Of a stretch of 64,000 nucleotides of DNA, positions 57,086-64,000 are shown piece by piece. Both the position numbers and the translations under genes were made by a program. Position 1 is the stretch's first letter, and every line of letters begins with the position of its first letter. The notes under the pieces are model-generated. The model was not told the DNA's origin. It worked only from the letters and a program-made list of their open reading frames with translations, and did not search any database. This DNA is from Helicobacter felis ATCC 49179 (GTDB lineage: Bacteria; Campylobacterota; Campylobacteria; Campylobacterales; Helicobacteraceae): positions 310,001-374,000 of the forward strand of contig NC_014810.2 of NCBI RefSeq assembly GCF_000200595.1. The letters are read 5' to 3'.

Positions 57086-59512
57086 TTAATAAAAGGCTAC
57101 GAAGTTTAAAAATAGTCCCGCACTTTTGTAATTATCCACAAAGGTGATCACATTTGTACTTGCAGATTGTGTAAGCACGAGTTGGCGGCTAGCATCTGTG
57201 AGAGGAACACGCACACCCAACATCCATTTAAAGCGGTTAAGGCGCATGCTCAGACCAAAAGTCGCGTTAATGTTGGTGTTGCTCAGTGCATACACCTTAT
57301 GATGGCCAAAAAAACTTGTTGTCCAAATATTGTACATACCTAAAAGTCCGGCAAAAAGCCCATAAGCTTTAATTTTGGCGATGCCATATCTGTCTATCTT
57401 GATTTTACTATAAAAATTAAACAAGAAGTTTGTCCCAAAACCCGTGCCATAGTGGTTAATCGCATTGATACGCAATGCGCTATTGGGAGTTCCCATGATT
57501 AAATAATGGTAAGATAGGTGTCCATAGCAGGAAAGGCCTACAAAGGGATTAAAATATTTTTGATACCCCACTTCTAGCTGAAGACCTGTGCGTAGTTTAT
57601 TGTTTTGGACATTACTAAGAGTGCTAGGGGAGATGAGAGGGGTTTGGGGTTTTTTTAGAGTGGGAATAGGGGCGGGGTTGGTGCCAATTCTAGGTGTTGG
57701 AGGGAGAGGTTTTTGAGGGGGGAGGGTGGTGGTTGGGATTGTGGGGATGGTGTAGATTGCTGTGGGGGCGAAGTTGCTGAGGTTTTGGGTGGCTTGCTTA
57801 GCATTTTGGACCGCTTGCTCTGCGGCTGGAAGGGCAGCATTCACTTCTGCAAGGGTGTTTTTCATCGCAGGGTCTAAAAAACCAAAATAGCCCAAGAAGA
57901 TGGAATTAGCCCATGAGCTAGCGCTGCTATATTGGCACACTGTATAACCTTGTTTAAAACCCAAACCTCTGTTAGGGCTTGCATAACAATAATTGACATT
58001 GTCCGGAACGCCGGAATCATGGTTTGGAGCTTGGGGATTGCTTGAGGGCGCACCATTAGGAATAACAGACATGATCCACACTGGATTACTATTAAAGGTT
58101 TGGAGCATGAATTTAACCATGCTGTTTTGATCGCCAGCATAATCTTTAAGGAAAGTTTGCACGGCATCAAAATTTCCTGCGTTTAAATCTTTTTCAAGCT
58201 GTTTATAAAATTGCGAATTAACAAAATTACCTGTAAAGCCGGGCGCGCCTACAGAGGCATTCAGGGTTTTAAAAAAAGTGTTGGCATCTTTCCTAGTTTG
58301 ATCTAAGGGGAGAGTGCACGCCCCCATATCTTTTGTTCCCCCTGCGCAATTTGAATTGGAGAGATAGGGAATGCCTTTTTGCAGACTCTTCAGATCAAAG
58401 AGACTATTCCATAGATCGCCTAAATTAAACCCTAGCTTAGATAGACTTTGAGGCACTGAAGGCACATCGGGGAGATTGCCACAATTGTTAGAAACTCCGC
58501 CCTTCCACCCGGGCATAGATTTTAAAATAGAAACAAAGACACAACTAAAATTATTATTGATGTAGTTGTAATCTTTGCCTTTCCACTGATAAGTTTGATT
58601 GGCCTTTTGGGCGTTGTCCAGTCCAAACACTGAGCCCACAGCATAATCCATCCAAGCTTCATGAAAAGCCCGCCCTACCACATTAGACACCTGTGTAATT
58701 TGCGTGAGCGCTTTTTGGATCGCGTCTTTGCGCTCAAGGGTAAGTTGTTCGAGGTTTTGGGCGTTGGTTTTGACGATATTTTGGTTGGCCTCACTGATTT
58801 TTTGAATATCCTCAGCGATGGTTGTTGAGAGAGTGTTGACTTGTCCAGCAAGGGTTTTAAGGGCTTCTTGCACCTGTTCAGGAGTGAATTGTTGCACATC
58901 CGGATTATTTTGCAAGAGAGGGGGCAGAGTGAGAGGGGTTAAATTGAGTTGCTTGGCGATCGTGTTAATTTGCGTGTTAAACTCTTGATAAGTTTTGATC
59001 GCATTGGTGAGAATAGCACGGCTCTGATTATTGGCTTGGCTTAGAGCTTGTTGGTAATTTTTAAATTGCATCTCTGCGGTTTTTAGCAGTCTTTGATTGG
59101 CGTTGGCATAAGCGCTTAACAATTTGTTGAGTTCGTTTTGATAGGCGACCACGCTAGAAAGTGTGCTATTGGTGCTTACCTGTCCGATATTTTTAAGGAT
59201 ATTTTGTAATTGAGGCGCTGTGGGGTTGAGGCTTTTGAGTTGTGCTATGAGGACCTGGAGCGCGATCGCTGTTTGTTCTTTGTTGGCTTTGAGCTTGGCC
59301 ATCGCTTCGTTATAAAGTTGCAGATTCTGTTTATAAATTTGTGCACCGCTTGTATTTTGTGAGGAGGCAATTTGGGCTGTTTGCAAAGTATTGCCCCCAC
59401 CAAGACCCAAGCCCACTGCATAAAACCCCCCATCTAAATAGGAAGCTATATTACGCGCATTTAGTAATTCCCCTCCTAGTAGCAAAAAACTTATATAGCA
59501 AATCTTCCACAT
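57086..59512 (-). CDS. Large Hop-like outer membrane protein with helical passenger
   Basis: An 808-residue outer membrane protein. The signal peptide (about 1-21) is followed by IASYLDGGFYAVGLGLGGGN, then a long helical, Gln/Asn/Ala-rich extracellular region (about 45-590). A proline-rich linker (LPPQKPLPPTPR) leads to a C-terminal beta-barrel of about 168 residues ending FLNFVAFY. Cysteines occur as spaced pairs (CVFVS...NNCG, CAGG...GACT, CYASP...TVCQ), like the disulfide-closed loops of Helicobacter adhesins. An adhesin or host-binding role is inferred. It starts at ATG 59512; a TTG directly before it is possible. Confidence 0.85.
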   Translation of the reverse strand: MWKICYISFLLLGGELLNARNIASYLDGGFYAVGLGLGGGNTLQTAQIASSQNTSGAQIYKQNLQLYNEAMAKLKANKEQTAIALQVLIAQLKSLNPTAPQLQNILKNIGQVSTNSTLSSVVAYQNELNKLLSAYANANQRLLKTAEMQFKNYQQALSQANNQSRAILTNAIKTYQEFNTQINTIAKQLNLTPLTLPPLLQNNPDVQQFTPEQVQEALKTLAGQVNTLSTTIAEDIQKISEANQNIVKTNAQNLEQLTLERKDAIQKALTQITQVSNVVGRAFHEAWMDYAVGSVFGLDNAQKANQTYQWKGKDYNYINNNFSCVFVSILKSMPGWKGGVSNNCGNLPDVPSVPQSLSKLGFNLGDLWNSLFDLKSLQKGIPYLSNSNCAGGTKDMGACTLPLDQTRKDANTFFKTLNASVGAPGFTGNFVNSQFYKQLEKDLNAGNFDAVQTFLKDYAGDQNSMVKFMLQTFNSNPVWIMSVIPNGAPSSNPQAPNHDSGVPDNVNYCYASPNRGLGFKQGYTVCQYSSASSWANSIFLGYFGFLDPAMKNTLAEVNAALPAAEQAVQNAKQATQNLSNFAPTAIYTIPTIPTTTLPPQKPLPPTPRIGTNPAPIPTLKKPQTPLISPSTLSNVQNNKLRTGLQLEVGYQKYFNPFVGLSCYGHLSYHYLIMGTPNSALRINAINHYGTGFGTNFLFNFYSKIKIDRYGIAKIKAYGLFAGLLGMYNIWTTSFFGHHKVYALSNTNINATFGLSMRLNRFKWMLGVRVPLTDASRQLVLTQSASTNVITFVDNYKSAGLFLNFVAFY

Positions 59513-59534
59513 CAATGAGAATTATAACACGATC

Positions 59535-61919
59535 CTAAAAGAAAGTTAAGAAATCTAAAAAGAGATTGGAGCTTTTGTAGTTGTCGATCACACTCAGGGT
59601 TTCTGTGCCATTTTTGCCGGAAATGCTGATAAGTTGGCTGGAATTAATAAAGGGGATTTTAACACCCAACATCCATTTAAAGCGATCCACACGCATACTC
59701 AATCCAAACACCCCATCAATGTTCGCGCTTTTGCGCCAAAACTGCGTTGAACTGCCTAGAGATGCCACATTATATAGGTTAAACACGCCTAAAAGTCCTG
59801 TAAAAAATCCATAGGTGCGGATGATGGGATGGCCAAATCTTGGTTTTCTAATTTTGCTATAGACATTAAAAAGTAAATTGGTGCCAATCCCAAAAGCGTA
59901 ATGATTGATGGCGTTCAAATTGCTATCTGCGCTCAGTTTATTAATATAGAGATAGCGGTAACTCATGGAGCTATAATAGGAAATTCCAAAAAAAGGATTA
60001 AAGTATTTTTGATAGCCCCATTTAGCTTGTAAACCCATTTGCAGGGGATGCATTTTAAGACTGCGGCTAGAAAAGACAAGCAAAGGGACTTGAGGTTTGA
60101 TGACATCAGGTAAAGGAGTGCCCCCGGTGTTGATGGTGGGCAGAGCTGGCATGGGGACTGGATTAATTGCATAGGAGGGGGGAGAGATAGATAGATTATT
60201 AGGTTTTTTGAGTGCATTTAACTGGTTGTTATATTTGGTTGCGTCGCTGATGGCATTTTGTGCAGCAACTAGAGATGTATTGAGTTGCTTGGATGTGATC
60301 AGGTCGGTAATGGATTGTTGGTTAACATATCCAAAATAGCCTAAAAAAGTGGCTTGTGCCCACGAATTATATTGACAAGCGCTATAACCTTGTGAAAAGG
60401 GAAGGTTCTTAGTGAGATTGTCTTGACAATACTGCTGGGCTGAGGGCATTGTGCTCATGAGCCACACGGGATTAAGCGCAAACATATTGAGCATATCTGG
60501 TATGAGAGTGTTTGTGTAGGTGTTGACAAGATCGGTGGCTAGAGTGAAGTTGTTGGAATTAAGATCGTTTTCTAAAAGGCTATAAAGAGTATTGTGTGGG
60601 GGTTTAGTCAAGTCAGAAGGGAGAAAATTCCCAGAAAATTTTGAGATGTTGCCCACATAGCCGTTCATAAAATTGAAAAAATCATGCACTTTATCAATAG
60701 AGGTTTGAGGGCTCACCCCAGAGCAACCTCCACTTGAACAATCAGAAGGCGTGATAAAGACATTATTTTTTAACTTGTTGAGATCAAAAATGCTGTCCCA
60801 AACCGCCCAAGCTGTCAAGCCCTTGTAATCGTGAATGGTTGCTTGGAAAGACTGCAGGGCAGCGGTTGTTCCACCCCCATAACCACAGGTATTCGTGCTA
60901 TCCATATTATTATAAATAATAATCTGAAAAACGCAAGTGTCTGCAGCATTGACATACTTCCCAATCTCATTTGTATTGCCATTCTGCTGTAAAAAATCCT
61001 GCCCTAATCCAAAATTTTTCCACTGACTAGAAAAGCCACTTGCGATAGTTTTTACAATGTTGTTCACATCGTCAAGGGCGTTATTAATGGCATTTTGCTT
61101 TTGAGTTTTGAGTGTATTATATTCACTCGCATACTCAATAGCAAGCTTTTGATTGGCTTGATCCATCGTGTTAATGTCATTTCCTACGATAACTACCACA
61201 TTTTTCATGTTTTCAGACATGCTAGAGAGAGCCTGAATTGTGGCCTTAGGTGATAAATTACTAACACATGTGGGTGGCGTACTACAATTTTGCAAGGATT
61301 TAGGCAAAGGTATAGGGGTGTAGGTAATCTTAAGCGCATTGGCTATATTTTTCATCTTGCTATTAAATTGATCAATGGTGGTGAGGGCATTTTGTAAGGT
61401 GCTCTGGTTGATAGCATTATCTTTAGCGATCTGTTTTTCATAATTATCTATGGTTTGTTGGGCCTGTATAAGGAGTTGTTGGTTGGCATCTTTATATTGC
61501 GTGAGTGTTTTTTGTAAATAGGCATTATAGGCACTCACACTACTTGTTATAGCCTCAAGATCGATGCTGGAGGGGTCAGAAATCATGCCATCAATCTGCT
61601 TAATAAGTGTATCAAGTGTGGACGAAGTGGGGTTAAGATCTGTGAGTTGTTGGGCTAGATTTTTAAGAACGGCGATAGTTTTGGTCTGATTGATTTTAAG
61701 GTTATTGATCGCCTCATCATAAGATTGCAGGTTTGTATTGTAGATTTGCTGTTTTGTGGTGTTTGTATCTGGAATCACGCGTTCATTTTCTAGGGCATCT
61801 CCTCCGCCAAGATCTAAACCTACAGAAAAAAAAGAACCATCTAAGTAAGAGGCGATCGAGGGGTGAGCTAATGATAGAGTAAACACACAGAACCACATAA
61901 CAAGAGAGCGTATCACCAT
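59535..61919 (-). CDS. Large Hop-like outer membrane protein with helical passenger
   Basis: A 794-residue paralogue of the neighbour. Signal peptide is about 1-18, then IASYLDGSFFSVGLDLGGGD. A helical Asn/Gln-rich region (about 40-590) carries paired cysteines (CSTPPTC, CVFQI...TNTCG, CSSGGC, YCQDN...SACQ). A proline-rich linker near 600-640 precedes the barrel (MGLQAKWGYQKYFNPF to FLDFLTFF). The YCQDN...FSQGYSACQ loop matches the second protein's CYASP...FKQGYTVCQ loop, so passengers are homologous though diverged. Surface exposure is expected. Confidence 0.85.
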   Translation of the reverse strand: MVIRSLVMWFCVFTLSLAHPSIASYLDGSFFSVGLDLGGGDALENERVIPDTNTTKQQIYNTNLQSYDEAINNLKINQTKTIAVLKNLAQQLTDLNPTSSTLDTLIKQIDGMISDPSSIDLEAITSSVSAYNAYLQKTLTQYKDANQQLLIQAQQTIDNYEKQIAKDNAINQSTLQNALTTIDQFNSKMKNIANALKITYTPIPLPKSLQNCSTPPTCVSNLSPKATIQALSSMSENMKNVVVIVGNDINTMDQANQKLAIEYASEYNTLKTQKQNAINNALDDVNNIVKTIASGFSSQWKNFGLGQDFLQQNGNTNEIGKYVNAADTCVFQIIIYNNMDSTNTCGYGGGTTAALQSFQATIHDYKGLTAWAVWDSIFDLNKLKNNVFITPSDCSSGGCSGVSPQTSIDKVHDFFNFMNGYVGNISKFSGNFLPSDLTKPPHNTLYSLLENDLNSNNFTLATDLVNTYTNTLIPDMLNMFALNPVWLMSTMPSAQQYCQDNLTKNLPFSQGYSACQYNSWAQATFLGYFGYVNQQSITDLITSKQLNTSLVAAQNAISDATKYNNQLNALKKPNNLSISPPSYAINPVPMPALPTINTGGTPLPDVIKPQVPLLVFSSRSLKMHPLQMGLQAKWGYQKYFNPFFGISYYSSMSYRYLYINKLSADSNLNAINHYAFGIGTNLLFNVYSKIRKPRFGHPIIRTYGFFTGLLGVFNLYNVASLGSSTQFWRKSANIDGVFGLSMRVDRFKWMLGVKIPFINSSQLISISGKNGTETLSVIDNYKSSNLFLDFLTFF

Positions 61920-61961
61920 ACTTAAAATCTTCTAAAATGTGGGCTAAACCCTTATTCTTTT

Positions 61962-63230
61962 TTAAGAAAAATTTCGGGTGCGCAAAAAACTATGGGGGGG
62001 AAGTTTGGTGGGGAGTTTCACAGGATGGGTGTTTCCACTATGGATACTCTCTAACTCCCGCCCATCTTGGAGCAGGATTTTATACAAACAAAGATAATAT
62101 TTGCCCTCAAAAGTGTAAATTTTTCCAATTTCATTAAGCATGGGGGTTAAGTCTGCCTTGTAAGGCAAAACAATTTCATAATCCACATGGGGTTTTGTGG
62201 TGAATTTGCATAAAAAATATTCTCCACTATCTAGCACCTCACCATTGACTTGAAAATCTCCCTCGCTAATTGCACTTTTAAAGTTCTGTGTGTCTAATCT
62301 CTGGTGGGGGCGTTGGATGAGATACCCCTGTGTAAACCCACGGTTTTTAAGTGTGGCTAGCTCGGCTTGGTAGAGGGCGGGACGGTGTTGGTTATTGTAA
62401 TAGTCTTCTATGGCGGTGCGGTAGGTTTTGGTGGTGATGGCAGCATAATAGCTAGATTTCGTGCGGCCCTCAATCTTGAGCGCGCTGATGGCCTTGCTAT
62501 CTAAGATTGCGCCAATATGGCTAGCCAAATTTAAATCTTTAGCATTGAGAATATGCGTGCCTATACCCTCCTCTTCCTCTAGGCGCATCATCACCCCCGT
62601 ATCCGGGTTTTTAATATAATATTCGTAATCAAAGCGGCAATCATTGGCGCAACTTCCCCGATTGGGCACGCGCCCGTGTTGCAGGGCTGAGATCAGGCAA
62701 CGTCCTGAAAAGGCAAAACACATACTTCCATGCACAAAGATCTCTAGCTCTAAATCCGGCAATGCCTTTTTGATCTCTACCACATCGTTTAAGCTCATTT
62801 CTCTAGCCACCACGATGCGCTTGACTCCCATTTCATAAAAGGCGCGTGCGTCTAAGACATTCATCACATTGGCTTGAGTAGAAAGATGGATAGGAATATG
62901 GGGGGTGAGTTTTTGGGCAAGTTTGAGCACACCGATCGTAGCGACAATGAGCGCATCGACCTTGCAATCGGCAAGCTTGTACAAATGCTCTTCTAAGAGC
63001 TTGATTTGGGAATTAAAAGGGAAAGCGTTTAGCGTGGCGTAAAATTTCTTGCCCCGTGCATGGGTGAGGGCTACCCCTTCTTTAAAACTCTCTAAATCAA
63101 AGTTTTTAGAAGCGCGGTTACGCAGAGAAAACTGCCCTAACCCCCCATAAAGCGCATCTGCACCATAATCTAAGGCGATTTTAAGCTTGCTGAGATTGCC
63201 CGCAGGGGCCAGTAATTCGACTCGACTCAT
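61962..63230 (-). CDS. Peptidase U32 family protein (PrtC/TrhP-like)
   Basis: A 422-residue protein of the family once called collagenase PrtC in H. pylori. The opening VELLAPAGNLSKLKIALDYGADALYGG is the family N-terminus, and LEIFVHGSMCFAFSGRCLIS near 160-180 is its signature. Further cysteines in RGSCANDCRFDY could bind a metal cluster. Studied relatives such as TrhP and RlhA modify tRNA or rRNA by hydroxylation rather than cut protein, so the peptidase label may be misleading. It lies 9 bases after cheZ. Confidence 0.88.
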   Translation of the reverse strand: MSRVELLAPAGNLSKLKIALDYGADALYGGLGQFSLRNRASKNFDLESFKEGVALTHARGKKFYATLNAFPFNSQIKLLEEHLYKLADCKVDALIVATIGVLKLAQKLTPHIPIHLSTQANVMNVLDARAFYEMGVKRIVVAREMSLNDVVEIKKALPDLELEIFVHGSMCFAFSGRCLISALQHGRVPNRGSCANDCRFDYEYYIKNPDTGVMMRLEEEEGIGTHILNAKDLNLASHIGAILDSKAISALKIEGRTKSSYYAAITTKTYRTAIEDYYNNQHRPALYQAELATLKNRGFTQGYLIQRPHQRLDTQNFKSAISEGDFQVNGEVLDSGEYFLCKFTTKPHVDYEIVLPYKADLTPMLNEIGKIYTFEGKYYLCLYKILLQDGRELESIHSGNTHPVKLPTKLPPHSFLRTRNFS

Positions 63231-63239
63231 CCAAAAAGG

Positions 63240-63989
63240 TTATTTTTTTCCAAAAGCAGCGATCAAGGCTTCAATATCACTCTCACTCGCCGCGCTTTCA
63301 TTATCATCTCCAATAATATAAGAAGCCGAGCTAACCCGTTTCGAATCATCGATATTGCCCTCAAAGAGAGAGTTCATATACTGGGTAAGGGCGCGCATGA
63401 CATTGATCACGCGCTCGATTTTTTGGCGGTGAATATCTTGGAATTGCATAATATCCATCGCCTGCATCGCGCTGTCTGAGCACCCTTCCGCTCCCTCTTG
63501 AATGCGATCGATACCCTTTAAAATTTCCCGTGTTTCTTCTAAGGAAGTTTGAAAAGTATTGATGAGCGGAAAAGTTTGAGCTAGAGTTTCAAAGATCTCC
63601 AAATGTTTTTGTAGGGGTGCTTTGATTTTCTTAAGTGTCCTAATGATGTTTTCTGAGCTAACACTAATGTAATCTAGTTGATCAAAAACTTGGGTTGCTT
63701 TGGCTTCAGAATCGCGCGTTACATCATCGAGCTGGTGCACGACTTTATGCTCTTCGGTAGGAGGTGGAGGAGGCCACTCCTCAGAATCCACCTTGCCGTA
63801 TTTCTCGGCCATTTTTTGATCTACCTTGTAATGCTTATAGGCCTCATTCCAATTCTCCTCCTTTTGCTTGTCCTTATTTTTACTCGAGGAAGATGCCCCC
63901 TGTTCTTGATTTTCCATTTCCTTATCCAAGGGTTCCATTCCCTCTAAACCACCCCCATTGATCAAAGCATCCAATTCTTCCTGTGTCAT
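63240..63989 (-). CDS. cheZ: CheY-P phosphatase CheZ (remote epsilonproteobacterial type)
   Basis: A 249-residue protein. Dephosphorylates CheY-P to reset flagellar rotation. The N-terminal 80 residues are polar with a proline run (EEWPPPPPTEE at 70-80). A long helical hairpin spans about 90-210, and its active site is in DIMQFQDIHRQKIERV: Asp185 and Gln189 have the D-x3-Q spacing of CheZ. The C-terminus SESDIEALIAAFGKK resembles the CheZ tail peptide that binds CheY. The N-terminus MTQEELDALINGGG resembles the FliM CheY-binding peptide. AAGGAGAG lies just before the ATG near the window edge. H. pylori has the same cheZ-U32 pair. Confidence 0.85.
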   Translation of the reverse strand: MTQEELDALINGGGLEGMEPLDKEMENQEQGASSSSKNKDKQKEENWNEAYKHYKVDQKMAEKYGKVDSEEWPPPPPTEEHKVVHQLDDVTRDSEAKATQVFDQLDYISVSSENIIRTLKKIKAPLQKHLEIFETLAQTFPLINTFQTSLEETREILKGIDRIQEGAEGCSDSAMQAMDIMQFQDIHRQKIERVINVMRALTQYMNSLFEGNIDDSKRVSSASYIIGDDNESAASESDIEALIAAFGKK

Positions 63990-64000
63990 TCACTCTCCTT

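Noticed and set aside
56401-61919. Phase-variable dinucleotide or homopolymer tracts in the outer membrane protein genes
   Set aside because: I looked for CT/AG runs in the signal peptide regions and long poly-A/T upstream and found none of the lengths typical of H. pylori switch genes.

Overview
The window reads as core chromosome of a gastric Helicobacter related to H. pylori. The evidence is gene content and order that I recognise: a two-membrane-segment potassium channel with a TATGFG filter, an AmiA/nitronate monooxygenase/TyrS/SpoT/RpoZ/PyrH run, ftsA-ftsZ, an aroB/mscS/mtaB/ftsH-like/bioV run, ftsW facing flgB-flgC-fliE-ftsI, a remote CheZ next to a U32 peptidase, and Hop-like outer membrane proteins ending in Phe or Tyr. 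Species cannot be fixed from this sequence alone. I see no rRNA, IS element, prophage, CRISPR array or integrase. There is one tRNA gene.

Layout. 1-3.7 kb (+): periplasmic L-asparaginase, di-haem cytochrome c peroxidase, ribosomal protein L28, potassium channel. 3.7-9.3 kb (-): an operon with an S4-domain RNA-binding protein, ileS and queF, followed by two secreted proteins of unknown function. These two look paralogous, and the middle one is frameshifted. 9.4-12.4 kb (-): rpsL-rpsG-fusA. 12.5-21.7 kb (-): a long compact operon from pyrH to a two-component system, including an unrecognised polytopic membrane protein. 21.7-23 kb (-): bioA. 23.1-27.1 kb (+): PpiD-like chaperone, ftsA, ftsZ. 27.1-28.2 kb (-): tgt. 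28.3-38.3 kb (+): an eight-gene operon with almost every junction overlapping. It holds an RCK_C-like protein, aroB, two tandem MscS channels, mtaB, an FtsH-like ATPase without its protease motif, bioV and a family 9 glycosyltransferase. 38.3-39.5 kb (-): mdaB, tRNA-Met and a small unknown gene behind a strong sigma-54 promoter. 39.6-42.2 kb (+): truD, htpX, folE. 42.2-43.4 kb (-): ftsW. 43.5-49.8 kb (+): flgB, flgC, fliE (sigma-54 promoter), ftsI, mrp and an FUSC-type membrane protein. 49.8-54.5 kb (-): a dCache chemoreceptor and uvrA. 54.6-56.4 kb (+): a 32-residue membrane peptide, a perfect 27-bp tandem duplication and an ABC exporter pair. 56.4-61.9 kb (-): three related outer membrane proteins. 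62-64 kb (-): U32 peptidase and cheZ.

Functional links. Queuosine synthesis appears twice (queF, tgt) and biotin synthesis twice (bioA, bioV). Motility and chemotaxis are represented by flgBC-fliE, cheZ, a chemoreceptor and probably the sigma-54-controlled unknown gene. Division and wall synthesis are represented by ftsA, ftsZ, ftsW, ftsI and amiA.

Most worth following up: the unknown gene at 39.1-39.5 kb with its sigma-54 promoter; CheZ with a FliM-like peptide at its N-terminus and a CheZ-type peptide at its C-terminus; the outer membrane protein family in which one member is barrel-only; the 27-bp duplication abutting an ABC transporter start codon; the unannotated 32-residue membrane peptide; and the repeated use of 4-bp shared stop codons at convergent gene ends.
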